A stretch of DNA of 64,000 nt, from positions 124,001 through 188,000 of the forward strand of contig ML210159.1 in NCBI GenBank assembly GCA_004369085.1. Direction: 5' to 3'. Position 1 is the first letter of the stretch. Each line of letters starts with the position of its first letter. The position numbers and the translations under genes were made by a program. The notes under the pieces are model-generated. The model made no database searches, had not been told where the DNA came from, and saw nothing but the letters and a program-made list of their open reading frames with translations. This document shows, one piece after another, positions 49,542 through 60,327 of the stretch. The DNA is from Coprinopsis marcescibilis (Eukaryota; Basidiomycota; Agaricomycetes; Agaricales; Psathyrellaceae).

Positions 49542-51782
49542 ATGTCAGTCAATCCTCCCAGCATGACGACGCATGCCTCGCAGTCGTTGCCATCCTTTGC
49601 CCAGGCCTTTAGCAACCAATCCCTAAGCAACATCTCATCAGCGACAAACGCTCTGCCGCCCATTCAGGCCCGCATCTCAACCATGGACCGCGACAATGGT
49701 CGCCCCCAGCAGCGCTCTCCACCGACACCCTCTCTTTCAAGGCCTGCCAGCGAAGAGAACGTAGCGCGAACCGCAGGCAGGAAACGGCCACACAATGATA
49801 TCACTTCTGGCTCTCGCGAGGAGGATCGGTCAGACTCTGAGTACGTACTCAAAATTTGACTTCCCGTCTGCTCCTTGCTCTTCTGCCGACTTTACGTCTT
49901 GCTAATCTCTTTCTTTTGTCTCTTAAGCCGTGCATCTCCCGCTGTAATTCGGGTCAAGGAGGAGAATGATCAAGAGATGCTGGATCCTTCACCTTCCCCG
50001 CCACAAAGGCTTTCGGACAGCCAGCGATTGGTTCCACCGAGTCTGGATGCACAGGGCCCAGGTCCTTCACCCTCGAGTGCGACTCCGGCAGTGAAAAAGA
50101 GGCGAATGACGATAACCGGGGCTCCCCATGCTCTCAATACCGACGTCCGTGCCCCTCAAGATCAGGCCAATTCAACTCCCATATCTCCGGTGGTTATGGG
50201 ATTCACTATTCCCAGGGACAACCCGAAGGAAGTCGAACAGCTCAAATCAATGATGACCGTCAAGCAAAAGCAAAAAGCTCTTATTGAGCAACGGAGAGGC
50301 AGTCTTGCCGGCCCCGTAGGGAATCCAGCTCCACCCCCACCTGCCGAGGACCGGGCATCGAACAGCGCCAAAACATCCGTCCCTTCTATCCCAATTCGAA
50401 GCGCTCGACGAAGCCCCAACGGAGGTGCGGGAACAAGAAGGCCTACAGGCAATCCATCTTCTTCTCAACAAAGCGTGCAGCGACCGACGAGTCCAAACCC
50501 AAGCGTGTTTCAGTCACAGCAGACACAACCACTCCCGCATCAATCGGCTCACACTCTTCCCCCACCTCCAATCAGCTTCGCCCGTCGCCGAGCTGCGCAC
50601 TTGGGCACGAAGAAGAAGCCTGCTGATATTGTGATTAGCCCGAGAGAGCAGCATTCTACCGAACGCTTTCAGCCCTCGATTCACAGTGCGCCGCCAACAC
50701 AAAGCGCGTTCTACTCTGGAAAGGCCTCAATGGCACTTCCTCGCCTTCCAAATATTATGGGTGGGGGAGAAGTTCGGAGACAGCCAGGAAACGTTCCACC
50801 AACGCCAACACGATTGTCGCAACGCATGGCCAACTCTGTCATCCCACCGTCCATCACAGTTTCAGAAAGTACGCCCCGCTCCCCTATGGCATCTGTGGCA
50901 ATTGCGTCTAGTCTCGTGCCACCAACGCCTGCATTTAATCAAAGCGAGTTTGCTGGAGACAAAAACGCGTTCCTGGCGCCATTCAGCTACTTCTATGACG
51001 CCCTCAACGATGCTAAGCAAATGAAGTCTTGGCTTGGCGACCAGCTCCAAAGGTCCAACGTGTTGTTCAAAAGCCTCCAGCAGCAACAGGACAAACTCAA
51101 CGAAGCTGTCGATACCCTCGTGGAACGGAAGCTTTCCGGCGTCTACTCTGAACTGACAGGTTTACGTCGAAGAGTGCTGGAGCTGGAAGACGCATTGCAG
51201 GAGAGCAGGTCCGGGAGTCGCCCGAGCGTAGACGTTTCTTATCATTCCAAACCACAGAACGGTTACCTAGCCCCGGACTCGTACACCTTCCCGCCTGATC
51301 ATTCGCGACAACGTTCTGATAATCCGTCAGGACGTATCCCATCTCCTCGGGGCGGTGGACCACACTCATCCGAGTTTGAATACGAAACTAGCTCGGCTTC
51401 GTACGACTCTCGTCGAGGATCGGTGCCAGCATCGCGTTTGGATGCCCCTTCGAGGTCCCATCCTCACGACGGAACAACATTGCCGCCATTGATGTCTTCA
51501 CGACTCTCACACCCAGTGCAGTCTCCCCCACATATGTACCAGGATAGGGATAACCATTCTATGCATGCAAAGACATCAAGGGCTGCAGATCGAGAGTCCG
51601 AACATCCACAATTAAACCGACAGCAATCGCTCAGCGGATCGTCCCATGATAGGGACAGAGGTCGCGAACGGGAACGAGAACGAGAACATCGTGGTGAAAG
51701 TCCCCCATCGCGGAGAGTTGACGACGGCCGAAGAAACTCGGTTATCATGTCGCCACCAGACCATAGGATGGAGGATTCCTAA
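49542..51782 (+). CDS. Conserved-looking disordered protein of unknown function
   Basis: I do not recognise a domain. The protein has about 715 residues in two exons joined at RSDS-DRASPAVI (GA/C phase). Visible parts, in order: a Ser/Thr/Pro-rich N-terminus, a probable nuclear signal (AVKKRRMTI), a charged helix (NPKEVEQLKSMMTVKQKQKA), a Pro/Ser/Gln-rich middle, FARRRAAHLGTKKKPADIVI, then an ordered block SEFAGDKNAFLAPFSYFYDA and a coiled coil (LQRSNVLFKSLQQQQDKLNE to LRRRVLELEDALQES). The tail is rich in RD/RE/RS dipeptides. It may be a nuclear regulator. ATG 49542 is the first in frame; TAA is at 51780-51782. Confidence 0.8.
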
Positions 51783-52823
51783 ACACGTTCTCCATCTCCC
51801 GTTCAGTTGGTTCGTCGGTCTATATATTGCCCTCTCACCCTGCTTTCGTTTTTGCTTTCCGCTGTGCTCGCCGCTTGACTTATTCATGTTATCGCACAAC
51901 TGCTTGACATCACATCTCCCACCGCGACCCTCCCACCTTAATCCATTTGTTCTCTTATCCCGGCGCCCATGATTTTCCTGACGCACTTTCTTGTAACCTT
52001 TGTTGATGATGACCTCTTGGACGCTGTTCGTCAAAGGTTCGTTCACATTCGTTCCTCAACCCCCTTATGATCTCGCAGCATGGACACTCTCGCTTGATGG
52101 ACATTCGTCCTTCATCTGTCTTTTCAACCGTAGCAATTATTATTACTCTCCTCTCCTTTATTCCTTCCCGCCATACGTTTTCGATTTTGTTTACGGTTAT
52201 GACATGTTTGCTGCCTCATGTTCATCCAAGTGTAATGTACCTGTTTATGACCTTCGTTACTTTACCCGGGATTTCACGGATACCCCTTCTACAGTTGTTG
52301 ACCTCATAGATCGATATCCTTGACTCAATTCATTTTCCGCCCCCTGTTGTTCCCGTCTGACGAGTGCCATTAGACAATGCAATGGGTAAGTGAATAGCCA
52401 CGCGGTAGCAACAAATGGGGTGGGTGCCAGTGGCTGCATAATGCTTCTCCTGCTACAAATTCCGGCCTAATATCCGCTGTGAATGCGGTCTTGTATTAGC
52501 CTGTATTCCCGAGAATTTGTACATAGAGTCTCTCCTTGATCGGGGCCCTTCGGGCATAGACCCGAAACCGATTTCAGGCAATTACTCTAGGTCTGACTGG
52601 CTATGACTCCAAAAGCTGGAGTCAGAGTCCTGTGGTCTACGATTTGGGTCATGATCTCATGGTAGAACAAGTCCCTTGGTACTTTCAGCATGTAAGTCAC
52701 GGTCAGGAGGGACACCGGAGGCGAGCGGCCAAATGAGGAAATCAGATCACCGGGAAGGCCGTGAGAACGCGGCGAGTGAATTTGCGTTGTGCGCTGTCCG
52801 CCGTGTCCTGCTCATTACTCTTC
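51783..52823. other. Gap between unknown-protein gene and mL58, with clustered hairpins
   Basis: About 1 kb of pyrimidine-rich 3' sequence followed by a block with several short inverted repeats at 52545-52624. No coding region is supported. No tRNA or snRNA could be identified. Confidence 0.5.
52545..52624. repeat. Cluster of short inverted repeats
   Basis: GCCC-TTC-GGGC (52545-52555) overlaps an alternative stem TTCGGG/CCCGAA (52549-52554 with 52561-52566). Further on, TGACTCCA/TGGAGTCA (52604-52611 with 52617-52624) forms a perfect 8-base stem with a 5-base loop. Function is unknown; it could be part of a structured RNA or a terminator. Confidence 0.5.
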
Positions 52824-53408
52824 ATGATGCTCACCGCCAGCAAACGAGCACTACAGCTTTCCTCGTCGTTCATTCGAACGTATGCCACAAGGCATCCTAG
52901 ACCACGCCCTGGGACCTCTGAACGTCCCCCAGCGAAGCACAAAGACCCGTTGACGTCGAGTGCAAGCGCGCACATCACCGAATTGGAAGAGGATGGATTG
53001 ACGTTCATTCACCGACCACCACCTTCAGCTCCCTCGCCTGCCTCTTTGACGACGGCGCCATCATCACCCCTTCTTCAACCTGCCGCACCATCGCCAGAGG
53101 GTACTGCACTTCCGCCGCTTCTACGGAAGGAAAAGCCTCAACCGCAATGGACGCCCGTCTCACCGGAGAACATTGAAAAGATGAAGGAACTTCGTGCCAG
53201 TGACCCAGTGAAATACTCGACGAACAAACTTGCCGAGATGTTCGGTTGCTCGAGGATGTTTATCACGCTTGCGACGCGTATTTCGACGAAGCAGTTGACC
53301 GCACTGCGACGAACACAAGCCACCGAACACGAAGAACATCGAGCGCGCTGGAGCGACCGGCACAAGCTGGTGAAGGCCGTCCGCGTCCGGCAACGGCAGC
53401 ATTGGTGA
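52824..53408 (+). CDS. MRPL20: Mitochondrial large-subunit ribosomal protein mL58 (MRP-L20 family)
   Basis: Fungal mitoribosome protein of about 194 residues. A short basic presequence (MMLTASKRALQLSSSFIRTY) precedes a Pro/Ser-rich stretch. The family core reads QWTPVSPENIEKMKELRASD, PVKYSTNKLAEMFGCSRMFI, and then a highly basic helix (RRTQATEHEEHRARWSDRHK). It ends RVRQRQHW with TGA at 53406-53408. It is a single exon. Of two adjacent ATGs the first is at 52824; upstream in-frame sequence begins only with GTG. Confidence 0.85.
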   Translation: MMLTASKRALQLSSSFIRTYATRHPRPRPGTSERPPAKHKDPLTSSASAHITELEEDGLTFIHRPPPSAPSPASLTTAPSSPLLQPAAPSPEGTALPPLLRKEKPQPQWTPVSPENIEKMKELRASDPVKYSTNKLAEMFGCSRMFITLATRISTKQLTALRRTQATEHEEHRARWSDRHKLVKAVRVRQRQHW

Positions 53409-53591
53409 AAAGGGGGAGGGGTCCCGTGATTGGTCGGCGGAATGCCGTTACCGGATTGGGGAAAGCCGAATTGTCTGATTCCGCTACCATAGTCAGTCCC
53501 AAAGTCAAGGAGTTAGCTATTCGAAGATTCACATGTAATAATCTATAATTCTTTCGTTATTTTTGCTATTCTCATCATCACAGCCTGCCAG

Positions 53592-53598
53592 TATATAA
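53592..53598 (+). promoter_or_regulatory. TATA box of malic enzyme
   Basis: TATATAA lies about 70 bases before the ATG at 53666 in an otherwise GC-richer stretch, and a T/C-rich tract follows it. Confidence 0.5.
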
Positions 53599-53665
53599 GG
53601 ACCCCAGGCCAGAAATAAATGGTCCCCACATCTTTCTTTCTTTCCCCCTTGTTCCGTCCGAAGAC

Positions 53666-55862
53666 ATGTCTTTGTCAATCCAAAACGCAGCCCGCATTCC
53701 CCCAAACCTCTTCGCCACCGACCACCGTCAGCGCGTCCTTACCCAGCTGCGCAGCAAGCACATTGGTCTCGAGAAATATATCTATCTCGGCGGGCTCAAG
53801 GAGCGCGACCCAAACCTCTTTTACGAGATACTATTGTCCAATTTGCTCGAGGTCGTCCCTATTCTGTATACCCCAACCGTATGTTCCGTGCTCGTCCCCA
53901 GACGTTCGCGTGCCTGACTGAATCTGTCCTAGGTCGGTGATGCATGTTCAAATTATTCCCACATCTGGCGTAGACCAGAGGGCCTATATGTTACGATCGA
54001 GAACAAGGGTCACATCCGGGAGGTCCTAAGATCATGGCCTGCTGGCCAAGCAGCTCGCATTGCGGTCGTAACCGACGGTGAGCTGTCTCATCTCTAATTA
54101 TATCTTACTCCGCCCCTTACTCGGTGACAGGGTCTCGAATCCTCGGCTTGGGGGATCTCGGCGCTAATGGACTGCCGATTTCCATTGGCAAGTTGTCAGT
54201 ATCTATTATACTTCTCTCGTGTAACCTCCGTCTTATTTTTCTTTTTTCAGGGACCTATACGTTGGCGGTGCCGGTATCAAGCCTTCTACAACACTACCCA
54301 TCTGTCTTGACTTGGGCACAAATACCCAGAGGTTCCTCGAAGATCCGCTGTACATAGGCATCCGGCGTAAACGCCCTAACACCCCGGAGGTTAGTGTTGG
54401 CCTTGCAAGTGGTATTAAATCACGTCTTGACACATAATAGATGGACGATTTCATGAAAGAGTTCATGGAGGCAATGAAAGAAGTGTTCCCCCAGCTCCTC
54501 GTACAGTTTGAGGATTTCTCGACAGACAATGCCTTCCGATACCTCGACATGTTCCGTCATCAAAAACGCGTATTCAACGACGACGTACGTGCTCAATGTT
54601 CATTAATAGCCGTTGACTTTGAAACTTACATCGTTTCTTTGCAGATTCAAGGCACCGGTTAGCATGGCCTCTATTACTCCCTTCCCCAGATTTACTTATT
54701 GATCCACGTGGGGCATAGGTTCCGTAGTCCTCTCCGGCTTCTTGAACGCTGCTCGTCTGGCATCTGCTGCATCTGGAAAACCCCTATCAGATCAGAGAAT
54801 TCTGTTCTTTGGCGCAGGCTCTGCTGGAATAGGTGTTGCAAAGCAGTTGCTGTCCTTCTTCACTCTCCAGGGCATGGCCGAAGAGGAGGCCAAGAAACAC
54901 ATTTGGGTGGGTCCCATTTATTTATAACTTGCGTTGACCGCGCGGCTGATCGTTCCTGGGCTTATTAGACTGTCGACTCAAAAGGTCTCATTACCGCCGA
55001 CCGCAAGGGACTGCAGGACCACAAAATATGTATGTTTCCTGAACTTTGAAATACTCCGGGGCTCTTGCTTATATCAAATAGTCTTTGCCCGCACTGACTA
55101 TCAAGGCCCGCCATTGACCAGGCTCGCAGATGTTATCAACTACGTGAAACCCACTGCTCTGCTCGGTCTCAGCACCGTTAGGGTACGTTTGCCTTCGTCC
55201 TTGATGATCCGGTGGCTTATAGGCTCCCAGAACGCATTCACGGAGGATGTTGTCCGTCTGATGGCTTCCTTAAACACTCGCCCAATTATCTTCCCCTTGT
55301 CCAACCCCGTGTCTCTGTGCGAAGTAGACTATGCTGACGCTATCAACTGGTATGTATTCGATTGGTCTCGCGTGAATCAGTCCTGCTGAACTGGCTGCCA
55401 TAGGACCAACGGATCCGTCATTTTCGCCTCCGGTAGCCCTTACAAATCCGTGGAGTTCCAAAGTCAGATTTACGAGCCTGGCCAGGGAAATAACATGTAT
55501 GTCTTCCCTGGCATTGGCCTGGGATCCATTCTCTCCAAAGCACGACACGTAACAGACTCGATGGTCGAGCAAGCATCCATCGCTTTGGCAACATCCCTCA
55601 ACGCCGAAGAGAAAGCTGCAGGTTTGGTGTACCCTAGGTTGACCAGGATCAGGGACATTAGTGCACATGTGGCTTTGGCTGTCGTACGCGCCGCTCAGAA
55701 AGATGTAAGTCTTGTTTAGCCTGATATTTCCCCGGTACTGATAAGGGCTACTAGAACGTCGACGAGAACACGTTGTTCCGGAATCTCTCAGACGATGCTT
55801 TGCTCGACTACATCAAGGCAAAGCAATGGCGCCCCACCACCGCCCACCTCCCGCGTTTATGA
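53666..55862 (+). CDS. MAE1: Malic enzyme (NAD(P)-dependent malate dehydrogenase, decarboxylating)
   Basis: Oxidatively decarboxylates malate to pyruvate. The N-terminal region has [20 protein letters not shown] and [20 protein letters not shown]. Substrate and metal sites appear in [17 protein letters not shown] and [16 protein letters not shown]. The nucleotide loop is [18 protein letters not shown], and [20 protein letters not shown] follows. The end is [16 protein letters not shown] with TGA at 55860-55862. No clear mitochondrial presequence precedes [16 protein letters not shown], so a cytosolic form is possible. About twelve introns interrupt it. Cofactor preference cannot be settled by eye. 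Confidence 0.93.
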
Positions 55863-56103
55863 TTCTGCTGATCCCTCGCTATTATTGGGTTTATTTCGCT
55901 TTCTTGTACAACCATTGTATTCATACCATTGCTTTCCGTCCTTGAGCCCGCCTGCAGATTCTAAATCATTCCTCCAAAACTATAATATCCAGCATTTACT
56001 TGCATTTATTCACGCTGTCGTCCTTGTCTACTCAATACCATATTCATTGCGATGACATTCCATCTACATTTCCATTCACTACATTCTGCCACTACCTTTA
56101 CGA

Positions 56104-57959
56104 TCAAGCATCTATTTCACCGTCTAGACGAAGTCCAAAAGTATGAGCATCTCCGTGATTCGGTGTTTCGTCCAGACGTAGGCTCGAGAAATCCGACCAG
56201 GTGCAAATGGAGAAGCGATGATTGACACCTTTTAGAGTCGGCAAGCAGGTAAGGCTTCCGCACCCGCCAGTGCTTGGGCTTGGGTACAGGTAGAAAACTT
56301 CTTTGACGCGGGAGTGGAGGAGGGCCATGCTGCACATGATGCAGGGCTCATGGGTGAGGAATATTGTCTGGCCCGTGAGGAGATAGTTGGAACCATTGTC
56401 TTCGCGAGCGGCAGCGGGGTCCAGCAAAGAAGAAGGTGCAGACCCGGTGTCGAGTTGAACGGAACGAGTCGAATCGTTGGAGGCATGGTAATCTGCGAGC
56501 TTTCTGATGACGTTGATTGCGGCGTGGCGAAGGGGGTGGGAGGTAGTGCTGCGAGTGTCGTGTGCAGCAAAAGAAACCGTTAACGGTGGGCCGTCATATG
56601 GCGCGGGGATATGGGCAGCGATCGGTAGCTGTTTGAACGCGTCGGTCAAAGAGCGAAAGGGAATAGAACAGGAGGTAGTACATACTTCATTCTTCAATAA
56701 CGTCCCTTCCCTGGCGGTCTGTACGGTGGTAGACATGGCATCCCAAGCCCAAGCAGCCTTCCCTCTGGTCCAAGCTTCTACCTCGTCTTTACGTTTGGGA
56801 GTATACATGGTGGGCCATAGCGCTGACTTGAGGGCTAAGGAGGGAAGCGTCAGGGCAGAAGAAGCTGGGACGGTCGTTTTATAGCACGGTGGGAGGCCGA
56901 GGGAGTCCGGAAGTGCAGGGGGGCCTGTGGGATCGTTTTGGGGCGAGAGACACAGCAAAAGCGTTGTTTCTCCCGTTTGAAGATTCTTGCGAATTCGTTT
57001 GAGGTGGGCCACGTCGGGCGTTTCGAGTTGCGCTTGTTTTAGCCATCTAGAAATCTGAGCTCGGGCTTAAAGAGTAAGGTTACTAAATGAACGCACTTGA
57101 TCAGGGTGTTTATATGGCGTGCATCGGGAACGTCGACAACCCAGGAATCAACTAGACACCATCAGAAAGGTGAGATATGTTAGTGAGATCACAGCACATG
57201 GGGCTTACCTGTACGTATTAAGTCTGGCGTTTCTTCTTCTGGTGGCAACTTGAATCGGGTAAAGGGGAGGTCTTCTTCTGGCACAACCTCATCACGGCTT
57301 CCATCTGAAAACGGGTTCCGATATGGTTGGCCTTCCTCTTCTGAAGCAGAAATATGGGAGAGTCCACCCCAACCGTCCTCTACAGATTCTTCCACCTGCT
57401 TCTCCATTTTATCCGACGGTTTGAACCATAGGTTGTGCCCATAGAAAATACAGAGTTCTTCCCCCGGTTGAACGTCGCGTACAGTGGTATAGGTTATCGA
57501 GTCGGTTGACGTGCTTAGAGTGTATGTCACGTTGGGTGGGTCATGGTGGTTGAATAGAGAGCCTACACAGGAGGATCAGGCGACCAGTTCGCTGTGGTGT
57601 GGGTTGACTTGCCGAGTCCTAACGCAAGCGCCATTCGAGAGTTCGGCCAAACGAAGGAATAATGATCAAGAGCCGTATACTTCCCTGTAAAAGCTCGAGC
57701 AAAGTTTTTTTGCAGCAAGGTGACCTCCTACCATGAAGTTCATACTCTTCCTTCTCAAATAAAAGCACTGGACTGATTTCAACTACAGTTCCTCTTGGAA
57801 TGAACCGATCAGCTAAAATTGGGTGTCAGAGAGGAGCAGAGCTGGTGAAGAAGCTTGTGGCGCACCATAAACGCCTCTCCCTTTATTTTCTGTGACCTTG
57901 ATAACACATCCTGTAACATTTAAATGGTCTGGTGCTCTCGATTGCAATGGTGCAGACAT
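56104..57959 (-). CDS. TAD3: SET-domain to Tad3/ADAT3 deaminase fusion protein
   Basis: One reading frame, joined by phase-consistent splices, encodes two modules. The N-terminal SET domain starts MSAPLQSRAPDHLNVTGCVI and shows RGVYADRFIPRGTVVEISPV, NHHDPPNVTYT (NHxxxPN) and VQPGEELCIFYGHNLWF. A linker (EESVEDGWGGLSHISASEEE) leads to the C-terminal Tad3 deaminase with HPLRHAAINVIRK, EPCIMCSMALLHSRVKEVFY and GGCGSLTCLPTLKGVNHRFS. The glutamate of the deaminase HAE motif is Ala, as expected for the non-catalytic partner of Tad2 in tRNA wobble adenosine-to-inosine editing. One intron (57563-57612) uses GC-AG. TAG/TGA-type stop at 56104. Independent expression of the two halves is not excluded. 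Confidence 0.87.
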
Positions 57960-58159
57960 CGAACTTTGGCCAAATCAATTTCGGGAGGGAGCATTAGCGG
58001 ATCTCACGTGCCGTGCGGGCGGAATCCACGTCGCGCCAGGCCCAGACACGTTTGCCGGAGCTGTACACGCCAGTTGCTCGATTGTCTTGTTACCACCACC
58101 ATCTGAATGTCGACTGAATATCTTTGAGGATATTTGCTACCCTCTTCAGCTAGGAATCC
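57960..58159. promoter_or_regulatory. Divergent promoter SET-TAD3/ALG7
   Basis: 200 bases between two divergent ATGs. No strong TATA box is seen. Confidence 0.45.
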
Positions 58160-59924
58160 ATGGTCCTTGGACCAGAACCTCGACCGTTGCCCAAAGTTCT
58201 GCTATTTGGACTCGTTCCTGTCGCTGCATGGTTTGTGATAAGGCCTTTCATTGACCCTGTGCCTCAAGTCCCGGCTCTGTACACCTCAATTGGCTTGTCA
58301 CTGCTTGCATTTCTGGTCACTCTATACTTGATTCCTGCGCTTGGTCCAACCTTCATCAACTCTAATTTGAAGGGGAAGGATCTTTTGAAAACATACTCTA
58401 CGCCGATGTGAGTGCTGCTTGAGGGCTTGATTCAAGTTCCCTGACATTGTTTAAACGTACAGACCAGAAAGTCAGGGACTTGTCTGCGCAGCTGTCTACA
58501 TTCTGTCCTTGATTCTGTTCATACCGTTCGCCTTCACAACCCTCTCACCTCCACCGAACGGTAAACCTTCCCCAGAAGGCATTTCTGTCCTAGAATTTCC
58601 GCATAAGCAGGTGTGTTCTCAACTATTGTTGAAGTATAGGTGTAGTCTAACAGAGCGTTTTCGTAGCTCTCCGTCTACCTCTCGTCTATCATCTCATTGT
58701 TAATCGCCACGTTCCTCGGGTTCTTGGACGATGTTTTCGATATTCGATGGCGTCACAAACTACCGATCCCTATCATTGCATCTATCCCCCTTCTCATGGT
58801 CTACTATGCAGACCGAGGCAATACCAACATTGTGGTGCCAATTCCACTTCGTGCAGTCTTTGGAACGCTTGTAAACATCGGTACGTCATTCAACAAATAA
58901 TAGTTCACATTCATCTAACAGTGTATGGAGGCCCTTTGTACTATCTGTACATGCTCATGTTGTCCACCTTTTCGACGAACAGTATCAACATCCTAGCTGG
59001 GATCAACGGCTCCGAAGCAAGCCAGGCGCTTATCATTGCCGTTTCTGTTCTCTTGAATGACCTGTTGTACCTTCCTTGGCGACTCGGCTTCCGCTTTCCT
59101 CTCCACTTGATGGGGAACACTACAGAGATCGAATTTGGAGGTGTGTGGGGAGCGGGGATGGCAAAAGGGAGCCATATCTTGGTGGAGAGACATCTTTTTA
59201 GTTTTTACTTTATGCTCCCTTTGGTGGCCGTGATCGTCGCTTTTCTTTACCACAACTGGTGCGTCGATTTATACGCAAACAAAAACAGCATGGCTCATGC
59301 GATGTTAGGTACCCCGCTCGCGTATTCCCTGGGGATACGTTTTGCTACTTGACAGGCATGGCGTTTGCGGTAGTTGGGATACAAGCCCATTTCTCCAAGA
59401 CGCTGTTGCTGTTTTTCATACCCCAGATCTTCAATTTCCTTCTCTCTGCACCGCAGCTCTTTGGGGTTGTCCCATGTCCTCGGCATCGAGTTCCAAGGTT
59501 AGATTAGTCAACCCTTTTTGTCGAAAACTGACTCAAATTTTTGCTTCCGCAGGTTTGACCCAGAAACGAACCTGCTCCATCCTTCGAAAGCCCAATTCCT
59601 CAAGCCCCCTAGCAAGATATCCACAGCCATCCTGCACATCTTCGCGAAGCTAGGGCTTGTGGAACTTACCCGCCATTCTAAGGACGGATCTATCCTCGAG
59701 GTGACCAACCTTACTATTCTAAACTTTTTCTTGGTCCATTTGGGTCCGATGAACGAGAAGCGCTTGAACCAGGTTTTGATGTTGTCCCAGGTATGAAGTC
59801 ATTCAGGCTCATGAGGTAGAATCATTCTGACTCGTACTCCCTCCTAAAGACCGCTGGTAGCGTGCTCGCTTTCGTCGTCAGGTATGGTCTAGCTGGACTT
59901 GTCTACGATGGCGATCGACGGTAA
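58160..59924 (+). CDS. ALG7: UDP-GlcNAc:dolichyl-phosphate GlcNAc-1-phosphate transferase
   Basis: First enzyme of dolichol-linked oligosaccharide assembly in the ER membrane and the target of tunicamycin. It is strongly hydrophobic, with roughly ten membrane segments (for example [16 protein letters not shown]). Family motifs seen: [40 protein letters not shown] (acidic DD metal site), [16 protein letters not shown], and [20 protein letters not shown]. The carbohydrate-recognition loop is [18 protein letters not shown] with [16 protein letters not shown]. It ends [15 protein letters not shown] with TAA at 59922-59924. The start [16 protein letters not shown] is the first ATG in frame. About eight introns occur. 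Confidence 0.94.
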
Positions 59925-60327
59925 CAATGCGAGACGCAACACGGAGGGATCATGGGCGTCTTCCACGTGTTTGAAGTTATCAGCGTCTATACACAGCTCC
60001 GAGATGTAACACCTTGTATCGGTCATCCACATTAATACATACTACTATATAGGAAGTACCACAAAATATCATGGACTCGGAGAATCGGACCAAGGTCAGC
60101 CAAGGTCCACAGAAGTCATGGGGGGAGAGCCAGGGAGAGCCGTCGGGTGTAGATTTAAGAGAGTCTCACGGCATGTGCCGACGGAATCACATGCGCGCTT
60201 GGCTATTACCGGACCAGCAATACCGCGATTACACTTTTACCAAGACAAGAAATGCGGAGTCCCCAGCTGTTATATACCAACGACATCTTTCTTCCGTCTC
60301 ATTTTCCCATCTTCGCTTCCCCGCACC
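59925..60327 (+). promoter_or_regulatory. Isocitrate lyase promoter region
   Basis: 403 bases upstream of the ICL start. It contains a CGG-N5-CGG direct repeat (60078-60088), a repeated CCAAGGTC (60090-60097 and 60100-60107) and a TATATA at 60271-60276, 52 bases before the ATG. A CT-rich leader precedes the start. CGG half-sites are typical of Zn2Cys6 regulator binding, but no regulator is shown. Confidence 0.5.

Noticed and set aside
52500..52640. Possible tRNA or snRNA in the hairpin-rich block
   Set aside because: No cloverleaf with a GTTCGA-type B box could be formed, and no U1, U2, U6, RNase P or SRP RNA core motif was seen.
58747..59352. Alternative-frame open frame running through the ALG7 exons
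   Set aside because: Only part of it coincides with the ALG7 frame; the first portion is out of frame with the transferase and is removed by splicing logic.
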